Shown here: piece by piece, positions 1-5,504 of the stretch
Numbering within the stretch: position 1 is the stretch's first letter
How the letters are laid out: every line of letters begins with the position of its first letter
Assembly: GCA_964476585.1 (NCBI GenBank)
Contig: CAYZBF010000040.1
Span: 1 to 9,994, forward strand
Source of the DNA: CAYZBF01 sp964476585
Lineage (GTDB): Bacteria > Hydrothermota > UBA3072
DNA: 9,994 nucleotides
Reading direction: 5' to 3'
The notes under the pieces: generated by a model
Database searches by the model: none
The model's input: only the letters and a program-made list of their open reading frames with translations
Told to the model about the DNA's origin: nothing
Program-made: the position numbers and the translations under genes

Positions 1-1101
1 CTCTTGCATACCATAAATAACAGAATACTCAAATGCCTGTGCTATAACATCAAAGACCTCCTTTAACTGTGTGACATTATCAGAACCTCTTGTATATGAT
101 ATCTGTTTTGCAAATTTTAACACCTTTGGATTCTCCTCAAAGTATTTCTTAAAGGTTGGATCAATATCCAAATCCTTTCTAAATGGGATTTGAGAGGTTA
201 TCTTTAGAAGTCGAAGGTCACTCTCCTTTGATATCAGGAATTTAACAAATTCCCAAGCCTCCTCTGGATGTTTCGTGGTAGCGAATATCACTATATTCTT
301 TGGGTCGCTGTAGGTTAGAATTGGTCCTTCTGTACCCTCTGGAACAGGCAAGGGTGCAAAATCATACTCAAAATTTTCCTCCTTATATTTCTCCAGATAC
401 GCGATATCCCAGGGTCCCACAAATTGAATAGCTATATTTTCTAATAGAAATTGGCTCCCCTGAAGCGAACCCCTTGGAAAATATCCCTTTTTGAAACCCT
501 CTTGTAAAAAAAGAAATACACCAACAGCATATTCATTATCAAAGTCAACTTCTCCGTTCTTAAATAGTGTCCTCCCACCAGATGCAGCAATATACATTGC
601 ATAGAAATCAAAGAACCGATGCCACCATAATCTCACATTATATTCCATCATTATTGGATTACCCTTCCATGGCATTTGATGATAATGTCCATCTCTTGAT
701 ATGAAGTTTGTAAGGATATCACTGGACATACGTGAGAGAGTCACATCTTGGAAGTCCTTGAATCTATCAAGAGCAACAAGAGCGTTTGCCTCGGCAAATT
801 CTTCCACGATCCCAGGCCAGATATTAGAACATATATCGGGTGTTGTCCTGGCTGCCACTGCTGTAAGGAGTACCTCCTCACTCGACTGACTGGCTGGCAG
901 TGGCTGCATGTCCACTTGCACATGTGGATGTGTTTTGTTCCACTCATCTACAATATCAGTCGCTAATTGTATCTCCTGTGGGTTAGAAGAAGGCCAGTAG
1001 GTAAGCCTTACAACATCACCATTTGCCACTAAAGGAATACTCACGAGAAGAAATATTACACTGACTAAAGGAATAGTGAAACATTTAATGGATTTCAACA
1101 C
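1..1101 (-). CDS. Extracellular sugar-binding protein of an ABC transporter, C-terminus cut by window edge
   Basis: The reading frame is open from a GTG near 1101 to the left edge (367 codons), so the C-terminus lies outside the window. The N-terminus is a Sec-type signal peptide: basic LKSIK, then a hydrophobic stretch ending near PLVANG. It has no lipobox cysteine. The mature start DVVRLTYWPSSNPQE and later blocks FDFYAMYIAASGG, NIAIQFVGPWDIAYLEKY, DPKNIVIF and HPEEAWEFVKFL are typical of family 1 solute-binding proteins, which capture sugars or oligosaccharides outside the membrane for an ABC importer. The start is uncertain: GTG at 1107 overlaps the stop of the upstream GH130 gene as GTGA, but GTG at 1101 lies 8 bases after AGGG and is preferred; TTG at 1098 is also possible. 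The overlap or 2-base gap implies co-transcription and suggests the ligand is the phosphorylase substrate. About 45 residues expected after MMEYNV (residues 151-156) appear to be missing. The class is clear; the ligand is not. Confidence 0.88.
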   Translation of the reverse strand, partial: MLKSIKCFTIPLVSVIFLLVSIPLVANGDVVRLTYWPSSNPQEIQLATDIVDEWNKTHPHVQVDMQPLPASQSSEEVLLTAVAARTTPDICSNIWPGIVEEFAEANALVALDRFKDFQDVTLSRMSSDILTNFISRDGHYHQMPWKGNPIMMEYNVRLWWHRFFDFYAMYIAASGGRTLFKNGEVDFDNEYAVGVFLFLQEGFKKGYFPRGSLQGSQFLLENIAIQFVGPWDIAYLEKYKEENFEYDFAPLPVPEGTEGPILTYSDPKNIVIFATTKHPEEAWEFVKFLISKESDLRLLKITSQIPFRKDLDIDPTFKKYFEENPKVLKFAKQISYTRGSDNVTQLKEVFDVIAQAFEYSVIYGMQE

Positions 1102-1103
1102 AA

Positions 1104-2027
1104 TCACAACCCTGCCAGTTCAAAGAACCGAGATAACGGGGCTGTTGCTACACCTATAACAGTATCAGCTCCACCATAGTATACGAAAACAGTATCATCC
1201 TTAAGGACAGCTCCATTTGTAAAGACAACCATTGGGATTACGCCTTCTTTCTCGTATTCCATCTCTGGTTCAAGTATCGGCTCGGGATGCCTGTATATAA
1301 TCTTGGCAGGGTCTTCTAAATCTATAAAAGCAAAACCAATTCTGTAAACGAGTGTGCTCGAAACTCCATGATAGATAAATAGCCAACCCTTTTCAGTTTT
1401 AATCAGTGGTGAACCTGCTCCTATCTTAAAATACTCCCATTCTTCTTTTGGACTCATCAATATGTTATGGTCATGCCAGTGATTAAGGTCATCAGAGTAG
1501 CATATCCAGATGTGTGGAGAGACTCGATGGTAGATTACGTATCTCCCGTCAAATTTCTCCGGGAATATTACGACATCCTTATTTATCACCCCAGGTAAGG
1601 GATATGTCCTCTTACTGAAATTCCATCTGTGATTCAAAAAATCATCTACAGAGATAGAGGTCAACCCAATCTGGGGTATCCTTACATCTTTACGCAATTT
1701 ATCATCCATCCCGGGTACTCTTCCATAGGCTGTATATACAATATGTAGACGATTCCCTATCATTATAATACGCGGGTCTTCAACTCCAAGATAGTCCACT
1801 TCGCTCTGGGGTAAGAATGCAGGAGAATCGAGCCTCTCATCAATATGAAACCCATCATTTGAGGATGCATATCCGATCGTAGAATTTTCATCCTTATTAC
1901 TTGCCCGGTACAATAAATGGACCCTGTCATTAAGATATATAGCGCCAGCATTGAAGACCATTAGGGATTCCCAGGGGTGAGATTCTATTGGCTTGAGTAT
2001 AGGGTTTCCTTTGAATCGTTCAAGCAT
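1104..2027 (-). CDS. GH130 family glycoside phosphorylase (probably acting on beta-mannosides)
   Basis: This 307-residue protein has the layout of glycoside hydrolase family 130, a five-bladed propeller whose characterised members mostly phosphorolyse beta-mannosides to mannose 1-phosphate. Visible family blocks are FKGNPILKP (5-13), WESLMVFNAGAIY (19-31), VHLLYRAS (36-43), GVEDPRI (81-87, the conserved acidic DPR motif), KDVVIFPEKFDGRYVIYHR (150-168), GAGSPLIK (203-210), IYHGV (218-222) and YYGGAD (283-288). The length is normal for the family. No signal peptide is visible, so it should act in the cytoplasm after import. The start is firm: AAGGAGG lies 4 bases before the ATG. A promoter lies about 150 bases upstream, and the stop codon touches the start of the sugar-binding protein gene. 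The substrate (mannan fragments, mannosyl-GlcNAc or a beta-1,2-mannoside) cannot be told from sequence alone. Confidence 0.88.
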   Translation of the reverse strand: MLERFKGNPILKPIESHPWESLMVFNAGAIYLNDRVHLLYRASNKDENSTIGYASSNDGFHIDERLDSPAFLPQSEVDYLGVEDPRIIMIGNRLHIVYTAYGRVPGMDDKLRKDVRIPQIGLTSISVDDFLNHRWNFSKRTYPLPGVINKDVVIFPEKFDGRYVIYHRVSPHIWICYSDDLNHWHDHNILMSPKEEWEYFKIGAGSPLIKTEKGWLFIYHGVSSTLVYRIGFAFIDLEDPAKIIYRHPEPILEPEMEYEKEGVIPMVVFTNGAVLKDDTVFVYYGGADTVIGVATAPLSRFFELAGL

Positions 2028-2177
2028 CTTTCCTCCTTTTTAAGCGGGTGAGCACTAAATCCTACAAGATATGACAATTTTTGACTTGGCGCAAAGAACA
2101 GCCAAAGTATAGAAACATAGTTTCCTTCATCTATAACATTCCTCTCCTCATTTTTCTTGAGAGCGGAGTAATAATGT

Positions 2178-2206
2178 GTTATACCTCAATTTTCATAAAA
2201 TGTCAA
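2178..2206 (-). promoter_or_regulatory. Sigma70-type promoter for the GH130/sugar-binding operon
   Basis: On the minus strand, TTGACA (2206-2201) and TATAAC (2183-2178) are separated by exactly 17 bases, close to the sigma70 consensus. Transcription would start near 2171 and give a leader of about 145 bases before the GH130 ATG. The 252-base gap between the amidohydrolase stop and the GH130 start holds no gene. I see no GC-rich terminator in it, so some read-through from the riboflavin operon is possible. Confidence 0.72.
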
Positions 2207-2279
2207 GTTTTTTCAATTAATTTCTTGTTTCTAATAATGGTTGTATTCCAATTATAAAATAAACATAATCCGTTTAGAA

Positions 2280-3662
2280 TTAAATTTGTGCGGTAAGCCG
2301 TGCAGAGATCCTATTTACATTTCTCACAATCTCATCTTCATCGAAATTTTCAAGCCTACCATCCCTTACAACTATCTTTCCGTTGACGATGGTATAAACA
2401 GTACCGTGATCATATCCAGCAAAGACTATGGTGGCAAGGGGATCAGACAAACCTCCTGCATACTGTAGATCGCTAAGAGCAAAGAGAGCAAGGTCAGCAC
2501 CCTTTTCCTCCTCTATAGAGCCAAGAGCCGGGAAATTCAATATCTTTGCCCCACCCTTTATAGCAAGTGACAGCGCTTCCCGTGCAGACAATCCGCCTGC
2601 CCCGTATTTTACCCTCTGCAAAAGCATTGCGTTCCTTACCTCGCCGAGCATATCCGATGAATCATTGGAAGAGGCACCATCAACACCCAACCCAACAGTA
2701 ATTCCCAAATCCAACATCTCCCGTATCCTTGCTATCCCAGAGCCAAGGCGCATATTGGAGGTTGGACAATGTGATATTGCCGTCTTCGTCCGCGAAAGCA
2801 AATCCAGTTCAGAATCATTAAAATGTATTCCATGGGCAAACGAAACATCTCCTCCCAACCAGTTTAGTTCTTCCATCAATTCGAGTGGGCGCTTCCCAAA
2901 ACGCTCACGACAATACTCTTCCTCACTTAAGGTTTCTGCAAGATGGGTATGGAGGGGTAGTGAGTAGGCCCTCGCAAGCTGCGCTGTCTCTTGCATAAGA
3001 TCTTTCGTGGCAGAAAAAGGGCTGCAGGGCGCAAGTATAATTCTTCTCATTGAAAGAGGAGAGGGATCATGGAATTCTTCAATCACGCGTTGACTATCCT
3101 CCAACACCTTTTTTTTGCTCTCGGAAACTTCATCCGGCGGTAATCCTCCATCCTTTTCACTCATTGTCATCGAGCCCCGCGACGGTGAAAACCTTATCCC
3201 TAATTTGGACGCAGCTTCAAACTGGATACCGAGAAGGTCTCCTCCAAAATCTTCCGGATAGAGGTAGTGGTGATCCGATGTAGTGGTTGCCCCGGTCTTT
3301 AACAATTCCCCACACCCAAGTAGTGTTGAATAATAAATGGCCTCCTCATCAATACCTTTCCAGATGGGATACAGATTTCTGAGCCAATCAAAGAGTTTTG
3401 CGTCCTGAACTTTTGGAAGATTCCTCGTCAGATTTTGAAATAGATGATGATGTGTGTTGATCATACCTGGCACCACAAGATAGCTGGAACAATCTATTAT
3501 TTCTGCCAGGGGGGATTCACGCGGGGAAAGTTCTATATCCTCTTCGATCTTTTCAATCATGTTTCCTCTTATCAGTATATCCTTACCCTTAAGCTCGTCC
3601 ATAGAATCATTGAAGGTTGCAATAAAGAAACAATTAGAAAGGAGTATAATACTATCTTCCAT
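2280..3662 (-). CDS. 8-oxoguanine deaminase-type amidohydrolase (ATZ/TRZ family)
   Basis: With the start at 3662 this is a 460-residue metal-dependent amidohydrolase. The expected ligands are visible: H71 and H73 in NTHHHLFQNLTR, H240 and E243 in LHTHLAET, H277 in FAHGIHF and D328 in GVDGASSNDSS. The blocks DAKLFDWLRNLYPIW, RGSMTMSEKDGGLPPDEV, APCSPFS and CPTSNMRLGSG match, from memory, the 8-oxoguanine deaminase branch, which converts 8-oxoguanine to urate and ammonia, more closely than the methylthioadenosine/SAH deaminase branch. Hydroxyatrazine-type hydrolases are the nearest alternative. An upstream in-frame ATG at 3740 would add 26 residues and overlap the phosphoesterase gene by 89 bases. 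The ATG at 3662 overlaps it by 11 bases and fits the family N-terminus (MEDSIILLSNCFFIATF), so it is chosen, although its Shine-Dalgarno is weak. It appears to be the last gene of the riboflavin operon. The family is sure; the substrate is likely. Confidence 0.85.
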   Translation of the reverse strand: MEDSIILLSNCFFIATFNDSMDELKGKDILIRGNMIEKIEEDIELSPRESPLAEIIDCSSYLVVPGMINTHHHLFQNLTRNLPKVQDAKLFDWLRNLYPIWKGIDEEAIYYSTLLGCGELLKTGATTTSDHHYLYPEDFGGDLLGIQFEAASKLGIRFSPSRGSMTMSEKDGGLPPDEVSESKKKVLEDSQRVIEEFHDPSPLSMRRIILAPCSPFSATKDLMQETAQLARAYSLPLHTHLAETLSEEEYCRERFGKRPLELMEELNWLGGDVSFAHGIHFNDSELDLLSRTKTAISHCPTSNMRLGSGIARIREMLDLGITVGLGVDGASSNDSSDMLGEVRNAMLLQRVKYGAGGLSAREALSLAIKGGAKILNFPALGSIEEEKGADLALFALSDLQYAGGLSDPLATIVFAGYDHGTVYTIVNGKIVVRDGRLENFDEDEIVRNVNRISARLTAQI

Positions 3663-4380
3663 AACTAAGTCTTTCTGCCAGTAGGAGAGGGAGGCCGGCC
3701 GCTCTGATCTTTCTTTGAGCTTCCTTGATATTGTATTCAATTCGAATTATCTTAAGATATCTATTCTCTGAATCAAATATTGCAAAAGAAGCTCTCGGAT
3801 CATAGTCTCTTGGTTGCCCAATACTTCCTGGATTGATAATATATTTAGCATCTTGATCCAACTGTACTTCAAAATCAGTCATTACCCTCACCTCGTCATT
3901 CATATTCTCAAAAATCACGGGAATATGGGAATGTCCAACAAAAAGAATATCCTTCTCCATTATCTGGAAATCAATATATGTATCGGGTATACTCAAAAGG
4001 TATCTCCACTGCCCAGGGTTGTGTAAGGAACTATGCGCAAAATGTATATTCTCGGAGGTACACACTAAGGGAAGATTCTTAAGGAAATTTATATAATCGA
4101 ATTTTAGCACTTCTCCAGTCCAAAGAGCTGCTTCCCTTGCTACCGGATTAAATAAGTTAACATCTGTTTTCCCCACTGCTGCATAATCATGATTACCGGC
4201 AACTATTATATCAGAAATCCCCCGCGTAAGATCTATACACCTCTGGGGATCAGCACCATAGCCTACAATATCTCCGAGGCATACTACCTTATCAATATCT
4301 CTGTAGGATCGGATTTCCAAAAGGACTTTCTGCAAGGCTTCTAAATTCCCATGAATATCAGAGATGATCGCATATTTCAT
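3652..4380 (-). CDS. Calcineurin-like metallophosphoesterase (YfcE/MJ0936-like)
   Basis: This 242-residue cytoplasmic protein carries the full metallophosphoesterase set: D8 and H10 in SDIHGN, D37 in CLGDIVGYG, N63 and H64 in GNHDY, H116 in FAHSS, and H150 and H152 in GHSHIP, followed by INPGSIGQPRD (182-191). These residues bind two metal ions. The family cleaves phosphomonoesters or phosphodiesters, and substrates are rarely known. The ATG overlaps the nusB stop as ATGA, so the two are probably translationally coupled; the upstream AAAGGG is a modest Shine-Dalgarno. Its last 11 bases overlap the start of the amidohydrolase gene. Placement in a riboflavin operon raises the possibility that it removes phosphate from 5-amino-6-ribitylaminouracil 5'-phosphate, the one step not otherwise encoded here. 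That is inference only; the known enzymes for that step are HAD-family phosphatases. Confidence 0.9.
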   Translation of the reverse strand: MKYAIISDIHGNLEALQKVLLEIRSYRDIDKVVCLGDIVGYGADPQRCIDLTRGISDIIVAGNHDYAAVGKTDVNLFNPVAREAALWTGEVLKFDYINFLKNLPLVCTSENIHFAHSSLHNPGQWRYLLSIPDTYIDFQIMEKDILFVGHSHIPVIFENMNDEVRVMTDFEVQLDQDAKYIINPGSIGQPRDYDPRASFAIFDSENRYLKIIRIEYNIKEAQRKIRAAGLPLLLAERLSYGR

Positions 4381-4790
4381 AAAAACCCTTTATCCTTTGC
4401 TATCCTATCCAAAAGGCCATTAATAAACTTATCTGATTTCTCTGTAGAATATTCTTGGGCAATTTCTATAGCCTCATCTATGACCACCTTTGGTGGAATC
4501 TCGGGAAAATAAAGAAGCTCAGCAACTGCGATACCAAGAATAGCTTTATCCATAGCACAGACACGATCCCATTCCCAATTTTCAATAACCTTCTTGACCA
4601 CCTCATCTATCTCATCCAGATGTTCGGATGCTTTCTCTACTAATTGTGTTGCAAACTCAACTGACTCTTTACTGTACTCTTTACCCTTTAGTAGATTTTG
4701 AAGGGCTTCCATTGGCTGAGATAAGTTTATCCTCACAGGATACAGACTTTGAACCGCAAGTACTCTTCCAAGTCTTCTTTTAGTTTCCAC
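4377..4790 (-). CDS. nusB: Transcription antitermination factor NusB
   Basis: This 137-residue, all-helical protein matches NusB in length and layout: an N-terminal basic segment (ETKRRLGRVLAVQSLY), then VEFATQLVEKASEHLDEID, NWEWDRVCAMDKAILGIAVAELLYFPEIPPKVVIDEAIEIAQEYS in the middle, and SDKFINGLLDRIAKD at the end. NusB binds the boxA RNA element with NusE (ribosomal protein S10) and supports antitermination, mainly in rRNA operons. The start codon is GTG (4790-4788) and overlaps the ribH stop by 11 bases. No strong Shine-Dalgarno is seen, which fits coupling to ribH translation. The ribH-nusB pairing is common in bacteria and supports both calls. The final bases form an ATGA overlap with the phosphoesterase gene. 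Confidence 0.93.
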   Translation of the reverse strand: METKRRLGRVLAVQSLYPVRINLSQPMEALQNLLKGKEYSKESVEFATQLVEKASEHLDEIDEVVKKVIENWEWDRVCAMDKAILGIAVAELLYFPEIPPKVVIDEAIEIAQEYSTEKSDKFINGLLDRIAKDKGFL

Positions 4791-5250
4791 TTTTCAGTGT
4801 TTTATAGAGGTCAATCATCTCCAGAATAGATAATGCAGCATCCCATCCCTTATTGCCAATTTTCATACCAGCTCTACTTAATGCCTGCTCTTCTGTATCA
4901 GCGGTTATTACACCAAAAGCAATGGGATGATTCGCTTGCAAAGCTATGTTGGCCACACCCTTTGTAACTTCTGTAGCCAGATGATCAAAGTGCGGAGTAT
5001 CACCCCTGATCAGAGCTCCCAGCACTATATATCCATCATAGCCACCCTTGCCAACCATCTTAGAGAGTAGCATTGGCAATTCAAAAGAACCAGGTGTCCA
5101 ATATATATCTATACCCTTCTCATCCACTTCATGACGAACGAGACAATCGATCGCTCCATCTTTTAGCTTATCTGTAACCCGGCTGTTAAAACGGGAGATA
5201 ACAATTGCAACCTTAACTCCTTTGCCCTTTATTTTTCCTTTAAATTCCAT
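4780..5250 (-). CDS. ribH: 6,7-dimethyl-8-ribityllumazine synthase
   Basis: This 156-residue protein condenses 5-amino-6-ribitylaminouracil with 3,4-dihydroxy-2-butanone 4-phosphate to give the lumazine precursor of riboflavin. Diagnostic blocks are VAIVISRFNSRVTDKLKDGA (14-33), TPGSFELP (52-59, substrate loop), VLGALIRGDTPHFDHLATE (76-94, with H87 in the position of the catalytic histidine), FGVITADTEEQALSRAG (112-128, with R126 as the phosphate-binding arginine) and KGWDAALSILEM. The length is normal, and it should assemble into pentamers or icosahedral capsids like its relatives. The ATG has a strong AAGGAGG 4 bases upstream, stronger than those of its neighbours. This fits a gene that cannot rely on coupling, because 254 bases of repeats separate it from ribBA. 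Its 3' end overlaps nusB. Confidence 0.97.
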   Translation of the reverse strand: MEFKGKIKGKGVKVAIVISRFNSRVTDKLKDGAIDCLVRHEVDEKGIDIYWTPGSFELPMLLSKMVGKGGYDGYIVLGALIRGDTPHFDHLATEVTKGVANIALQANHPIAFGVITADTEEQALSRAGMKIGNKGWDAALSILEMIDLYKTLKSGN

Positions 5251-5273
5251 ATAACCTCCTTAATTTTTTCACC

Positions 5274-5296
5274 ACTAAGACACTAAGAGCACAAAG
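5274..5296. repeat. Short tandem repeat ACTAAGA-C/G with degenerate third copy
   Basis: ACTAAGAC (5274-5281) is followed directly by ACTAAGAG (5282-5289) and a degenerate CACAAAG (5290-5296). The unit resembles the 'CACGAAGACACGAAG' type of intergenic repeat known from other bacteria; that resemblance is recalled and not tested. Confidence 0.6.
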
Positions 5297-5313
5297 TTGG
5301 GGTTTATCCCCAA
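5297..5313. repeat. Small perfect hairpin TTGGGG-N5-CCCCAA
   Basis: TTGGGG (5297-5302) and CCCCAA (5308-5313) are perfect inverted repeats around a 5-base loop. On the transcribed minus strand no T-run follows the stem, so it is not a convincing terminator. It is better read as one module of the repeat mosaic. Confidence 0.6.
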
Positions 5314-5351
5314 TGTGACGGGGGACAAGCCCACGCCCTTCTGTACCATTC

Positions 5352-5410
5352 TCTGGAGTAGCAGAGCTCGCTCTGCGCTTTTTGAGCGCAAGAAGTTGCG
5401 CTACTCCAGA
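5352..5410. repeat. 59-base nested palindrome (REP/MITE-like)
   Basis: The outer arms TCTGGAGTAGC (5352-5362) and GCTACTCCAGA (5400-5410) are perfect 11-base inverted repeats. Inside lie GCAGAG-CTCG-CTCTGC (5361-5376), GCGCT-TTTTG-AGCGC (5375-5389) and AGCGCAA-GAAG-TTGCGCT (5385-5402). These overlap in part, so several alternative cruciform or multi-hairpin folds are possible. Such nesting is typical of non-autonomous palindromic repeat elements spread by a transposase encoded elsewhere. No flanking target duplication is evident. Confidence 0.75.
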
Positions 5411-5451
5411 AGGACGTATACAAAACGCCCCTACATATAGCAACAGGGATG

Positions 5452-5499
5452 TCGCTCCTACATTTTGCATTTTACACTTTGCATTTTTCATTGGAGCGA
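5452..5499. repeat. 7-bp tandem array inside a perfect inverted repeat
   Basis: Four and a half copies of a CATTTTG-like unit (CATTTTG, CATTTTA, CACTTTG, CATTTTT, CATT; 5461-5492) are enclosed by TCGCTCC (5452-5458) and GGAGCGA (5493-5499), which are exact reverse complements. A further inverted match, GTCGCT/AGCGAC (5451-5456 and 5500-5505), reaches the stop codon of ribBA. The element therefore begins directly at the 3' end of ribBA. Confidence 0.7.
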
Positions 5500-5504
5500 A
5501 GCGA

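Larger units (their letters stand above)
5264..5504. repeat. Composite intergenic repeat mosaic between ribBA and ribH
   Basis: This gap is the only non-overlapping junction in the riboflavin operon and holds at least five repeat-like modules in series. In plus-strand order they are an 8-bp tandem unit (5274-5289), a perfect hairpin (5297-5313), a GC-rich block GGGGACAAGCCCACGCCC (5321-5338), a complex palindrome (5352-5410), a CGCCCCTACA block with an imperfect hairpin GCAACAGGGATGTCGC (5439-5454), and a 7-bp tandem array flanked by an inverted repeat (5452-5499). The GC-rich palindromes contrast with the surrounding AT-rich coding sequence. Short blocks of this style are, from memory, scattered through intergenic DNA of many environmental genomes. 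A 90-codon open frame crosses the region but has no protein-like features. Because it is transcribed within the operon, it could shape mRNA stability. Confidence 0.75.

Noticed and set aside
2084..2108. Stem ACTTGGC/GCCAAAGT in the GH130 leader as a terminator or attenuator
   Set aside because: The stem has a bulge and a 10-base loop, and no T-run follows on the minus strand. It lies downstream of the GH130 promoter, so a terminator there would serve no clear purpose.
2428..2967. A 179-codon plus-strand open frame
   Set aside because: It lies antisense within the amidohydrolase gene, whose catalytic motifs are all intact, and its own translation is low-complexity and rich in Ser/Pro, as expected for a shadow frame.
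5297..5313. The TTGGGG/CCCCAA hairpin as a terminator inside the riboflavin operon
   Set aside because: There is no U-rich tail on the transcribed strand, and the stem is only 6 bp. It fits better as part of the repeat mosaic.
5415..5443. A possible internal promoter for ribH (TTGCTA-N17-TATACG on the minus strand)
   Set aside because: Each box matches the consensus at only four of six positions, and it sits within repeat sequence, so chance is a sufficient explanation.
5461..5492. Tandem 7-mers as a possible CRISPR-like array
   Set aside because: The units are only 7 bases, adjacent without unique spacers, and no cas gene is present in the window.
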